From Oscillospiraceae bacterium (GTDB lineage: Bacteria; Bacillota; Clostridia; Oscillospirales; Oscillospiraceae), in assembly GCA_017617795.1 (NCBI GenBank), contig JAFZVM010000113.1, positions 1 to 34,458 of the forward strand: DNA of 34,458 bases, read 5' to 3'. Position numbers and translations under genes: made by a program. The notes below the pieces were generated by a model. That model worked only from the letters and a program-made list of their open reading frames with translations, had not been told where the DNA came from and did not search any database. Below are positions 25,330-33,618 of this stretch, one piece after another. Each line of letters begins with the position of its first letter. The first letter of the stretch is position 1.

Positions 25330-26523
25330 TTACTGTACGGTCTCATGGTACGCCGTCTGGAGGGCGTAGTCGGAGAGCTCCTGGCCGATGCCGGGGTCAT
25401 CCGGGATGATAAAGTCCCCGTTCACCGCCGCCATGTCTGTCTTTCCCAGCTCCCGGGTGAAGAGGAATTTGTTGATCACGTGGTTCTCATGGATCTGGAA
25501 ATTGGGAATGGCCGCCTCCACCTGCAGCGCCGCCGCCAGACTGATGGGGCTGCCGCAGACATGGATCTGCACCGAGGCGTCATAGATATGGGCCAGGTCG
25601 CAGATCTTCTTGCATTCCGTGATGCCGCCGCAGTTGGCGATCTCCGGCTGGATGACCTGGATGGAGTCGTCCTGCAGGAAGGGCAGATAGCGCCAGCGGG
25701 TGTAGATCCGCTCCCCGTTGGCCATGGGGATGTTCACCTTCCGGGCGCAGTTTTTGGCGGTGTCCGTATTCAGGGGATAGGTCCCCTCCTCGAAATAATA
25801 AATGCCATACTTTTCAATGGCCCGGGCATACTGGACGGCGCTGAGGGCGTCCGTGTGGCTGTGACACTCCACGATGATGTCCACGTCCGGCCCCACCGCC
25901 TTCCGGGTGGCCTCCAGACGGGCGCAGGCGGTGTCGATCATCTCCTTCGGCACGATGCCCCGCATGGTATCGTGGTCCCGCATCCGGCCGTCCGGCCCCA
26001 CACAGGTGAAGTCCGTCTTGATGGCGGTGTACCCTTCCTTCAGGGCGCACTCCGCCTCCCGTGCGTAATCCTCCGGGGTCACGGCGATGCGCAGGCCTCT
26101 GGCCTCATCCTCCGGCCAGCCCAGCTGGAGCTGGCTGGCATAGGCCCGGACTTTGTCCCGCTGCTTACCGCCGATGAGCTGGTAGCAGGGCACCCCGAAG
26201 GCTTTGCCCTTGATGTCCATCAGGGCGATATCGATGGCGCTCATGGCGGAGTAGAAGATGGGCCCGCCGCTCTGGCCCCAGAAGGTATCCATGAACATCC
26301 GCTCCCAGAGCCACTCCGTCCGCAGGGGGTCCTGCCCCAGGATCACCGGGGCCAGCTCCTTGATCATGTGGAAGCCCGCCATGGAACCCTTGCCGTAGGA
26401 TACGGCGGCCTCCCCGTAGCCGTACAGCTCCGTATCCGTATTGATCCGGCAGACGATGCCCCGCATGGCCTGGGGCATATACCGGGGCTTCAGGGCAAAG
26501 ACGTCGATACTGGTGATCTTCAT
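25330..26523 (-). CDS. Enolase-superfamily sugar-acid dehydratase-like enzyme (second copy)
   Basis: This 397-residue protein has the capping domain (MKITSIDVFALKPRY) and the (beta/alpha)7 barrel of the mandelate racemase group. Predicted metal ligands are E219 (VECHSH), E245 or E246 (YFEEGTYP) and E271 (ANGERI). The acid/base residues are H221 and H321 (IHVCGSPIS). The E-x-H, E, E, H pattern resembles D-galactonate and D-mannonate dehydratases (which have D-x-H), so dehydration of a sugar acid to a 2-keto-3-deoxy acid is the best guess. The first ligand being Glu is unusual. It starts 18 bases after its paralog's stop, behind AAGGAG, and is co-transcribed with DUF169. Racemase activity is an alternative. 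Confidence 0.88.
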   Translation of the reverse strand: MKITSIDVFALKPRYMPQAMRGIVCRINTDTELYGYGEAAVSYGKGSMAGFHMIKELAPVILGQDPLRTEWLWERMFMDTFWGQSGGPIFYSAMSAIDIALMDIKGKAFGVPCYQLIGGKQRDKVRAYASQLQLGWPEDEARGLRIAVTPEDYAREAECALKEGYTAIKTDFTCVGPDGRMRDHDTMRGIVPKEMIDTACARLEATRKAVGPDVDIIVECHSHTDALSAVQYARAIEKYGIYYFEEGTYPLNTDTAKNCARKVNIPMANGERIYTRWRYLPFLQDDSIQVIQPEIANCGGITECKKICDLAHIYDASVQIHVCGSPISLAAALQVEAAIPNFQIHENHVINKFLFTRELGKTDMAAVNGDFIIPDDPGIGQELSDYALQTAYHETVQ

Positions 26524-26541
26524 TGCCGTTTCTCCTTGCTC

Positions 26542-27717
26542 TTATTCCACCGTGGCCTTGACGGCCCCTGCCATGGCCTTTTCCGTCCACTCGTTTCCCA
26601 GACCGGGCAGCTCCGGGACCTTGATGCGGCCGTTCACCGGCTGATAGTCCATGGTGCAGAGATCCTTGTTGTACTGGTGGAGGAAGCACAGGTGGTGCTC
26701 ATGGATGATGAAGTTGGGGATGGCAGTCTCCAGATGCAGGGCCACGGTGGAGCTGATGGGGCTGCCGCAGGCGTGGGCCTGGATGGAAACATCGTAGATG
26801 TGGCCCAGATCGCAGATCTTCTTTGCCTCCGTCAGACCGCCGCAGGTGCCGATATCCGGCTGGGCGATCTGCAGGGCCATATTCTCAAAATAGGGCGCGT
26901 ACTGCCACCGGGAGAAGATCCGCTCCCCGTTGGCCAGGGGGATGTTGATATGCTCGCATATGAATTTTGAGGTCTTCACGTTGGGGCTGTTGGGCTCCTC
27001 GAAATACAGGATCTTGTACTTCTCCGCCATCTGGGCCACCTGGATGGCGCTGAGGGCGTCCAGGTTGGAATGGTTCTCGATGATGATGTCCACGTAGGGC
27101 CCGGCAGCCTCCCGCACGGCGGCAAGCCGCTCCTCAAAGGTAGCCAGCACCCGGGGCAGGAGCATGGCCTTCCGGTCCTCGTAGGTGTAGGCCTTTCCGT
27201 TTTCGTCGTAGCACATGAAGTCCACCTTCACGGCGTCGTACCCCTCGGATACCACCTGTTTGGTGATATCATAGTAATCCTGCACGCTCTTCTTGACCTC
27301 GTGCACCGGTCCGAAGCCCTGGTGGATCTGGCTGGCGTAGGCCCGCAGATCCTCCCGGAATTTGCCGCCCAGCAGGCGGTAGATGGGCAGGCCCAGAGCT
27401 TTGCCCTTGATGTCCCATAGAGCCACGTCCAGAGCGGAGATCCCGGCGTACACCACAGGTCCCCCCGCCTGGCCCCAGAAGGTGGTGCGGTACAGCTTGT
27501 GCCAGATGACCTCGTTCTCCATGGGATCCATGCCGATGACCAGCTTCGCCAGGTCCTTCACCATGCCGAAGGCCGCGGAGGCGCCCACGCCGTAGGACAG
27601 GGCGGCTTCCCCATCCCCGTAGATCCCCTCGTCGGTATGCACGCGGCAGCCGATGACCCGGAAAAAAGGCTTTCCCTCGCAGATGAATTCAAATACTTCA
27701 ACCTTTGTGATCTTCAT
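26542..27717 (-). CDS. Enolase-superfamily sugar-acid dehydratase-like enzyme (first copy)
   Basis: This 391-residue protein is a paralog of the following gene. Ligands align as E214 (IIIENHS), E240 or E241 (YFEEPNSPN) and E265 (ANGERIFSR), with H216 and H315 (QAHACGSPIS) as acid/base residues and K164-V-D166 on the second strand. QPDIGTCGGLTEAKKI is almost identical in layout to E. coli galactonate dehydratase. The start at 27717 follows GGAGGT; an upstream in-frame ATG at 27738 is ahead of that site and is rejected. It is first in the leftward operon and driven by the promoter at 27753-27781. Two adjacent copies suggest two related substrates or a heteromer. Confidence 0.9.
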   Translation of the reverse strand: MKITKVEVFEFICEGKPFFRVIGCRVHTDEGIYGDGEAALSYGVGASAAFGMVKDLAKLVIGMDPMENEVIWHKLYRTTFWGQAGGPVVYAGISALDVALWDIKGKALGLPIYRLLGGKFREDLRAYASQIHQGFGPVHEVKKSVQDYYDITKQVVSEGYDAVKVDFMCYDENGKAYTYEDRKAMLLPRVLATFEERLAAVREAAGPYVDIIIENHSNLDALSAIQVAQMAEKYKILYFEEPNSPNVKTSKFICEHINIPLANGERIFSRWQYAPYFENMALQIAQPDIGTCGGLTEAKKICDLGHIYDVSIQAHACGSPISSTVALHLETAIPNFIIHEHHLCFLHQYNKDLCTMDYQPVNGRIKVPELPGLGNEWTEKAMAGAVKATVE

Positions 27718-27752
27718 ACCGTACCTCCCTGTTCGCATACATTCTTTGTTTT

Positions 27753-27781
27753 ATTGTACCGAAAGCCTGCCGGAGCGTCAA
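27753..27781 (-). promoter_or_regulatory. Sigma-A promoter of the enolase/DUF169 operon
   Basis: Minus strand TTGACG (27781-27776), 17-bp spacer, TACAAT (27758-27753). It is divergent from the MoaF promoter with about 30 bp between -35 boxes, so one regulator could control both. Confidence 0.82.
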
Positions 27782-27810
27782 GGAAAAACGGGCCGGAAAG
27801 CGCAGCGCGC

Positions 27811-27839
27811 TTGACAACGCTTTCATCAGGCCTTAGAAT
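27811..27839 (+). promoter_or_regulatory. Sigma-A promoter of the MoaF-like gene
   Basis: TTGACA (27811-27816), 17-bp spacer, TAGAAT (27834-27839). GGAGGG precedes the ATG at 27880. Confidence 0.82.
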
Positions 27840-27879
27840 CGAAACCAGGAAAAACCATATAGAATCGGAGGGTTAAAGC

Positions 27880-29661
27880 ATGTTTTTCACGAAATTCGAT
27901 CCCCTGACCAAGGAATACGTGGACGAGAAGATCGGCGCGGCTCCGGCCGCCGCAGGACAGAGCTGCCCCTGCCTGGCGGGCCTGAAGTTCGCCGTGAAGC
28001 TGGAGGGGGAGTTCGCCCCCAAGACCCTGAAGTACGAGATCAAGGATGAAAAGACCCTGAAGGTGAAGGAAGGAAACAAGACCTGGACCGCGGCCTATGC
28101 CGCCGTCTCCCTGGGGGACGTCACTCTCCTCACCCACCTGATCCCCGGCACGGACCGGGGCTGGCACCTTGTGATCGACCGGCGCACCTGGGCCTGCACC
28201 GCCTTTGAGACCTGGTTCGGCATCAGCGTGCCCGTGGGCGGCAGCCTGTACGGGGACCGGAAGCCGGATCATTTCCGGGATATCCCCCGGGAGATCCAGC
28301 GGCAGTATTACTTCGGCTGGATCGACAAGGGCGACAACAAAAAGCCCGCGAAGCTCCACACCACCACCAACCGGATCGAGGGCCGCGGCCTGCATTGGGA
28401 ATTCGACACCGGCTATGAGATCCTCACCTTCAACCCCTCCAACTGCTGCACCACCTTCACGGAGCTGGGGGGCGAGATGGGCGGCATCACCATGACGAAC
28501 CCGGCGGATTACATCCGCATCGACGACGAGTACTACGTCTACGCCCGCTGGGAGGTGGAGTTCTCCGGCAAGATGTGGATCGAGGTCATGAACTTCTTCG
28601 ACTTCGCCGCCGCCGGCGTGGAGCTGGGCTTTGAGGCGGACAATTCCCTCACCTACCGTCTGCACAGAGCAGAGCTGGAGCGCACCGGCGACGTAGCCCA
28701 TCTGGAAAAGATCACGGACTACGGCGACCAGGAACGGCCCATGGGCTTCATCAACAAGCGGAAGGGCGGACGCTACTCCTACCGGCCCGCGGACATCGAT
28801 ATCCCCATGACCCGGGAGGAAGCCCTGCAGCACGCCGCGGAGAAGCAGAACATCCTCAACGGCGAAGCCAATATCATGAACGCCTTCAACACCATGCCCC
28901 TGTGCGCCGACCTGGCGGGCAGGAAGTTCAAGATCTGGAACGACAAGGAGAAATATGCCCAGGCTCCCTGGAGCGGGGACAAGGGCAAGGCCTGGGAATA
29001 CCAGATCATCGACGGCAGCAAGCTGAAATGGCGGCATGGCGGCCGCAACTGGCAGGAGGAGCAGTATGCCTGCTTCCAGCCGGACAAGGACCTGTATTTC
29101 TTCGCCCATATGCTCACTGGGGATCCGGATTACAGCATGGTCGGCCAGATCGTGGACTTCAGGAACGGCCTCACCACCACCGTCAAAACCGGCATCGGCA
29201 ACTGGCACAGCGAATGGGAAGCCGGAGCCAACGTGCTCTTCGGCACCCTGGAATACGGGGATATCCAGCCTCCCTTCGCCCGGCGGCACCACTTCACGGA
29301 TGAGCTGGTGGGCGAGAGCTTCGCCTATTCCTACAGCGGCAGCATGAACTCCATCCATGTGTACTCCTCCCCCGAGAGCTACTCCTGGACCATCTTCTCC
29401 GGGGATAACAGCGGCGGCGCCACCTGGTCCAGCCCCTGCTTCTATATCAAGCTCCGGCCGGACGTGTACCTCTTCCAGTGGGTGGAGGAGAACTGCAACG
29501 GCAGCCAGGGACTGCTGGTCATCAACCGGAAGATCCAGCACGACGGCGGCTTCTTCTACGGCGTCAGCCACAACGGCATCCAGCTGAACATCACCGGCGC
29601 CTACATGCGGGAGCTGGGGAAGTACAAGATCAAAAAGTACTTCGACTATTATAAGAAATAA
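27880..29661 (+). CDS. Tandemly duplicated MoaF-family protein
   Basis: This 593-residue protein contains two MoaF-like calycin units. The C-terminal unit (about 345-593) is close to the family: GRKFKIW, WEYQIIDGSKLKWRHGG, CFQPDKDLYFFAHM, RHHFTDELVGESFAYSYS, SIHVYSSPESYSW, VEENCNGSQGLLVINRK, GAYMRELGKYKIKKYFDYY. The N-terminal unit (about 30-280) repeats the layout with weaker match (GLKFAVKLE, LKYEIKDEKTLKV, VEVMNFF-like end). Known MoaF proteins are about half this length and belong to a regulon for aromatic amines in enteric bacteria; their biochemical role is not settled. They are lipocalin-like, so ligand binding is plausible. It is divergent from the dehydratase operon, suggesting a shared pathway. 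No signal peptide. Confidence 0.85.
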   Translation: MFFTKFDPLTKEYVDEKIGAAPAAAGQSCPCLAGLKFAVKLEGEFAPKTLKYEIKDEKTLKVKEGNKTWTAAYAAVSLGDVTLLTHLIPGTDRGWHLVIDRRTWACTAFETWFGISVPVGGSLYGDRKPDHFRDIPREIQRQYYFGWIDKGDNKKPAKLHTTTNRIEGRGLHWEFDTGYEILTFNPSNCCTTFTELGGEMGGITMTNPADYIRIDDEYYVYARWEVEFSGKMWIEVMNFFDFAAAGVELGFEADNSLTYRLHRAELERTGDVAHLEKITDYGDQERPMGFINKRKGGRYSYRPADIDIPMTREEALQHAAEKQNILNGEANIMNAFNTMPLCADLAGRKFKIWNDKEKYAQAPWSGDKGKAWEYQIIDGSKLKWRHGGRNWQEEQYACFQPDKDLYFFAHMLTGDPDYSMVGQIVDFRNGLTTTVKTGIGNWHSEWEAGANVLFGTLEYGDIQPPFARRHHFTDELVGESFAYSYSGSMNSIHVYSSPESYSWTIFSGDNSGGATWSSPCFYIKLRPDVYLFQWVEENCNGSQGLLVINRKIQHDGGFFYGVSHNGIQLNITGAYMRELGKYKIKKYFDYYKK

Positions 29662-29679
29662 ACCTCTGAAGACCGTTTT

Positions 29680-29718
29680 CGCCGGTCCCGGAAAAATCCG
29701 GGACCGGCGATGCTTTTT
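29680..29718 (+). terminator. Intrinsic terminator of the MoaF-like gene
   Basis: CGCCGGTCCCGGA pairs perfectly with TCCGGGACCGGCG around AAAA. ATGC and five T (29714-29718) follow. It sits between convergent genes; no T-run is present for the minus strand. Confidence 0.85.
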
Positions 29719-29722
29719 CCGT

Positions 29723-30469
29723 TCATTCCTCCAGCTCCGGGACGAGCTCTTTGGCATAGGCCCCCGGCTTCCGGCCCAGGTACTCGCAGTGGTTCAGTCC
29801 GGGGCGGATCAGGATCCTGGCCCGGGGATACAGCTTTTCCGCCACGGGCTTTGCCTTCCCCAGGGAGGGGTCCTTCTCCCCCCATTCGAAGGTCAGGCGG
29901 CCGACGCGCTCCTCATCCAGCGGCACGGCGCAGCCGGAGAGACAGGCCTTCAGGATCCGGCGGACGCTGTCCTGGCTCAGGGCTCCCAGCTGCTGCGCCA
30001 TGGTCCTTCCCAGCTCCTCGCCGTAGAGGCGGGAGATCATCCCCACCGCCGAGGACGGGTCCTTCTGCGCCTTCTTATGGATCCGGAGGAATCCTGTCAG
30101 AGCCAGCTGCGACTGGATTCCGTCCTGCTTCCCCAGAGGCACGCCGTCCATGTGGACGGAATGAAAGCGCAGGCCGCCCAGCTTCATCAGCTCCATGGCC
30201 GTAACGCCCCCCAGGGAGGCGGCGCACAGCAGGCGGATCTCCTCGATCCTCTGCCCGGTCAGCCAGCGGTGCAGCTCCAGGGCCTCCTGTTCCGGCGAGA
30301 TAAATTCTCCCTGATCCTCCCCGTGCCCGCCCTGGTCGGGGAAGATGAGATAATGGCTGCCGGGCAGCCGACGGCCCACAGCGGCGGCCATCTGTTCCCC
30401 GGAGAACAGCATCGGATGCAGCAGGAGAACGACCGGAGCGCCGGGCTCCCCTTCGGTATGGATCACCAT
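29723..30469 (-). CDS. Alpha/beta hydrolase
   Basis: This 248-residue protein has the fold's key parts: LLLHPM (15-20) for the oxyanion hole, FPDQGGHG (43-50), nucleophile S85 in CAASLGG, an acidic residue in EWGEKDPS near 214 and the terminal histidine in NHCEY near 231. The elbow is A-x-S-x-G rather than G-x-S-x-G. Substrate unknown; esterase or peptidase-like activity on small metabolites is likely. AGGAGG lies seven bases before the ATG at 30469. It is monocistronic and convergent with the MoaF-like gene. Confidence 0.86.
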   Translation of the reverse strand: MVIHTEGEPGAPVVLLLHPMLFSGEQMAAAVGRRLPGSHYLIFPDQGGHGEDQGEFISPEQEALELHRWLTGQRIEEIRLLCAASLGGVTAMELMKLGGLRFHSVHMDGVPLGKQDGIQSQLALTGFLRIHKKAQKDPSSAVGMISRLYGEELGRTMAQQLGALSQDSVRRILKACLSGCAVPLDEERVGRLTFEWGEKDPSLGKAKPVAEKLYPRARILIRPGLNHCEYLGRKPGAYAKELVPELEE

Positions 30470-30490
30470 GCGGATCCCTCCTTTTTCGAC

Positions 30491-30519
30491 AGTATAGAAC
30501 GCTCACGGGACAAAAACAA
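30491..30519 (-). promoter_or_regulatory. Promoter of the alpha/beta hydrolase gene
   Basis: Minus strand TTGTTT (30519-30514), 17-bp spacer, TATACT (30496-30491), about 20 bases before the start codon. Confidence 0.6.
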
Positions 30520-30565
30520 GCCCCCGGTCCAAAACGGCACGGCGGCATTTTCCCAAGAATGTCAG

Positions 30566-30594
30566 TATACAACACCGGTTAAATATGGTATAAT
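30566..30594 (+). promoter_or_regulatory. Promoter of the double hydrolase gene
   Basis: TATACA (30566-30571), 17-bp spacer, TATAAT (30589-30594). It is divergent from the alpha/beta hydrolase promoter, with about 45 bp between -35 boxes. Confidence 0.72.
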
Positions 30595-30626
30595 GAACAA
30601 AAATCAACGAGAAAGGGCGTAAAAAT

Positions 30627-33509
30627 ATGGCAGAATATAAGAGGATCTCCCGGTACTACCCCGGCTGCGACGGCACAAAGATCGCGGTGGACCTGTATAT
30701 CCCCGCGACGGAGCAGCGGGTGCCCGTGCTGGTGGAGTGCGGCTATGACGATCGCCGCCGGGCCTTCGATATGCGGAAGGAGACCCTGGAGCGGTTTCTG
30801 GAGGCGGGATACGCCCTGGCTCTCATCGAGCCCCGGGGTTCCGGCGCCAGCTACGGGGTGAGCGAAGGCTTCTTCTCCCCCCGGGACGCGGACGATCTGG
30901 CCGTCATCGTGGACGCCATCACCCTGGAACCCTGGTGCAACGGCAAGGCGGGCTCCTTCGGCGGCTCCAACAAGGGCCAGAGCCAGCAGCTCATGCTCAC
31001 CCGGCAGCCCAAGCGGCTCTTCGCCTCCGCCCCCTGCGACTGCAACCCGGATTTCTACTATCAGAATTTCTGCAACGGGGCCTCCTCCCTGCCCCGGCGG
31101 CCCGGCCACCATGCCTCCGCCGAGAACATCGGCACCCCCGTGGACGAGGATCCCGCGCCGGATTACCCCCTGGCCCACGAGGCCCTGGAGTGCCACCGCA
31201 TGAACCTGGGCTTCCTGGAGCAGCACGTGCCCAACATGTTCCGGGACCAGGTCAATCCCCGCATCGGCTACGCCCCCAACCTGGAGATCCCCGCCTGGTC
31301 GTATATGGACAAGATCCGCCACGGCCACGTGCAGGTGTACCAGAACGCCGCCTGGTTCGACCCCGGCTGCACCGGGGAGATCTTCGGCTGGAAGAGCTGG
31401 GGCGGGAAGCTGCTCCTGGGCCCCTGGCGGCACTGCGAGATCTACCGGGGCGGCAGCGACCTGCCCAACGGCGGCTTCGACTGGGTGGCCGAACACATCC
31501 GCTTCTTCGATCCCATCCTGAAGGACCGGGACAACGGCTCCACGGACGAGCCCCCCATCCTGTACTACACCCAGGGGGCGAAGGAGGGGGAGGAATGGCG
31601 CTACGCCGCGGACCTGCCCCTGGACACCCAGACTCAGCCGGATCTGTACCTCTCCCCCGACGGGGAACTGACGGAGGGCGACGTCCCGGCGGGGAAGCTG
31701 GACTACACCGTGCGCAATGATCTGACCCTCTACCCCGGCTTCGGGAAGCTGGACCGGCGCATCACCGTGGACATGGGAGACTATGAGAGCAAGAGCCTCT
31801 GCTTCACCCTGCCGCCTCTGGAAAAGGACCTGGAGCTCACGGGCATCCCGGTGCTGAACCTCTGGGTCACCTCCACCCATACGGACGGGAATTTCATCGC
31901 CGCTCTGGACGAAGTCCTGCCGGACGGCTCCAGCAGCTTCATCACCGAAGGCGCCATGCGGGCCAGCCACGCCAAGCTGAGCCCCGGCACCATCCGGGAC
32001 GCCTTTGGGGTCCCCTATCACCGGGGCTACCAGGCGGACGCGGTGCAGCTCAGCCCGGAGAAGCCCACCCTTCTGGCCTTCAACCTGGAGGCTACCTCCC
32101 GGATCGTGAAGAAGGGCAGCCGGCTCCGCATCGCCGTGAGCTGCGGCGGCAGCGGCTACGACCAGCCCGAGGGCTTCCCGGAGGAGGCGCCCACGGTGAC
32201 GGTACATACCGGGGGCCGCTTCGCCTCCTTCCTGCGCCTGCCGGTGATCGCCCCCAACGTCACGAAGTTCACAGGCACCCTCACCCTGGACGGGAAGCCC
32301 GAGCCCGCCAGCGTGTACGCCTTCAAGCGCAGCGTATACATCGAGCGCAGCGGCAGGCGGTGGCGGAAGTTCGACTGCCAGCAGGTCTTCCCCGACGGGG
32401 ACCATACGCGCTTCGTCACCCGGGCCTTCACCGCCGTTCGCCGCCCCATCGCCGGGGGCATGGCCCTCACTATCGCGGTGCCCGGCCTGGCCTTCACCGG
32501 CAGCGGGAAGCTGCCGGATACCGGGACCCTGGGAGAGACCAGCTGGGAAGTTAAGCGCGCCATGCCCGGCTTCCCCGGGCCCAGGCTCCCCAAGACCACC
32601 TACCGGAACCTGTACGTTGCCACAGTGCCCGTTTCCAAGGAGGCCCCCGGCTCCTCCAATCCCCAGCCCAGGCACACCCTGGACCTGATGGTGGACGTGA
32701 TCCTGCCGGAGACCGGAAAAGCCCCCTATCCCTGCTGCGTATACATCCACGGCTTCGGCGGCTCCAACCATGATTTCGAGGCCACCGCCCCGGACTTCCT
32801 GGCGCGGGGCATTGCCGTGGCCTCCATCGACTACCGTCTGCCGCCTCCCACCCCCTGGCCCGCCTGCGGCTGGGACGCCAAGGGCTGCTTCCGGTATCTC
32901 AAAGCCCACGCCGCCGAGCTGGGGCTGGATCCCTCCCGCTTCGCGGTGCTTGGCGGCTCCATGGGCGGCCACCTCACCAGCATGATCGCCGCCTGCAACG
33001 GCAGCCGGGCGGACGAGGGAGACATCGGCGGCAACACGGAGTTCGACAGCGGCGTCAAGGCCGCCTGCGCCTCCTTCGCTTTTACGGATTTCTTCGGCAT
33101 GGGGGACGACTGCGCCGCCGTCTGGCCCCTCCAGGCGGATCGCATCGCCCGGTGCGACGGGCCCTACGCCCCCCTGGCCTCCATGCTGGACTACGTGGGG
33201 CCCGGCAAGGGCATGGCCGACGTGAAGCTGCATCTCCACGACCCGGATCCCAAGTACGTGGCCCTGCGGGAGAAGGCCCGGGACGCCAGCCCCATCTGCC
33301 ACGTGTCCGCCAAGAGCGCCCCCACGGTGCTGGTCCACGGCATCTTCGAGTGCGGCATCCAGGTCCCCATGGGCCAGAGCCTCCGCTTCTTCGAGGCCCT
33401 CACCCGGGCGGGGGTCAAGAGCCTGCTGCTGTGCAACAACAACGGCATCTACGGGGCGGACCCGGAGGTCAGGCAGGCGGTGGTGGAATTCATCGTTTCC
33501 CGGATCTGA
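30627..33509 (+). CDS. Double hydrolase: CocE/NonD-like acyl hydrolase + BD-FAE-like alpha/beta hydrolase
   Basis: This 960-residue protein has two hydrolase modules. The first (about 1-550) is CocE/X-Pro dipeptidyl-peptidase-like: EPRGSGASYG (68-77), nucleophile S114 (FGGSNKG), D245 (AWFDPGC), H269 (GPWRHCE), and a jelly-roll domain from about 340 to 550. The second (about 670-960) is BD-FAE-like: VYIHGFGGS near 710 and nucleophile S778 (GGSMGG). In the second module the expected late Asp (HGDxDxxVP) reads HGIFECGIQVP and the final His region reads CNNNGIYGAD, so its triad looks incomplete. Substrates may be esters or amides. No signal peptide is seen, so the protein is cytosolic. Start follows GAAAGGG. 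It stands alone between promoter and the hairpin at 33534. Confidence 0.86.
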   Translation: MAEYKRISRYYPGCDGTKIAVDLYIPATEQRVPVLVECGYDDRRRAFDMRKETLERFLEAGYALALIEPRGSGASYGVSEGFFSPRDADDLAVIVDAITLEPWCNGKAGSFGGSNKGQSQQLMLTRQPKRLFASAPCDCNPDFYYQNFCNGASSLPRRPGHHASAENIGTPVDEDPAPDYPLAHEALECHRMNLGFLEQHVPNMFRDQVNPRIGYAPNLEIPAWSYMDKIRHGHVQVYQNAAWFDPGCTGEIFGWKSWGGKLLLGPWRHCEIYRGGSDLPNGGFDWVAEHIRFFDPILKDRDNGSTDEPPILYYTQGAKEGEEWRYAADLPLDTQTQPDLYLSPDGELTEGDVPAGKLDYTVRNDLTLYPGFGKLDRRITVDMGDYESKSLCFTLPPLEKDLELTGIPVLNLWVTSTHTDGNFIAALDEVLPDGSSSFITEGAMRASHAKLSPGTIRDAFGVPYHRGYQADAVQLSPEKPTLLAFNLEATSRIVKKGSRLRIAVSCGGSGYDQPEGFPEEAPTVTVHTGGRFASFLRLPVIAPNVTKFTGTLTLDGKPEPASVYAFKRSVYIERSGRRWRKFDCQQVFPDGDHTRFVTRAFTAVRRPIAGGMALTIAVPGLAFTGSGKLPDTGTLGETSWEVKRAMPGFPGPRLPKTTYRNLYVATVPVSKEAPGSSNPQPRHTLDLMVDVILPETGKAPYPCCVYIHGFGGSNHDFEATAPDFLARGIAVASIDYRLPPPTPWPACGWDAKGCFRYLKAHAAELGLDPSRFAVLGGSMGGHLTSMIAACNGSRADEGDIGGNTEFDSGVKAACASFAFTDFFGMGDDCAAVWPLQADRIARCDGPYAPLASMLDYVGPGKGMADVKLHLHDPDPKYVALREKARDASPICHVSAKSAPTVLVHGIFECGIQVPMGQSLRFFEALTRAGVKSLLLCNNNGIYGADPEVRQAVVEFIVSRI

Positions 33510-33533
33510 GGATAAAGAATTATGCATAACGCA

Positions 33534-33561
33534 GGCCGCGCGGGATGAAACCCGCGCGGCC
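33534..33561. terminator. Strong hairpin between convergent genes, weak T-run
   Basis: GGCCGCGCGGG pairs perfectly with CCCGCGCGGCC around ATGAAA. The plus side is followed by CTATTTG and the minus side by TGCGTTATG, so neither has a classical T-run. It probably acts as an imperfect bidirectional terminator. Confidence 0.55.
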
Positions 33562-33618
33562 CTATTTGTGATCCGTCAGGGGGATGATCCTATTCCGTGA
33601 AACCTTCTCTCTGCTCCC

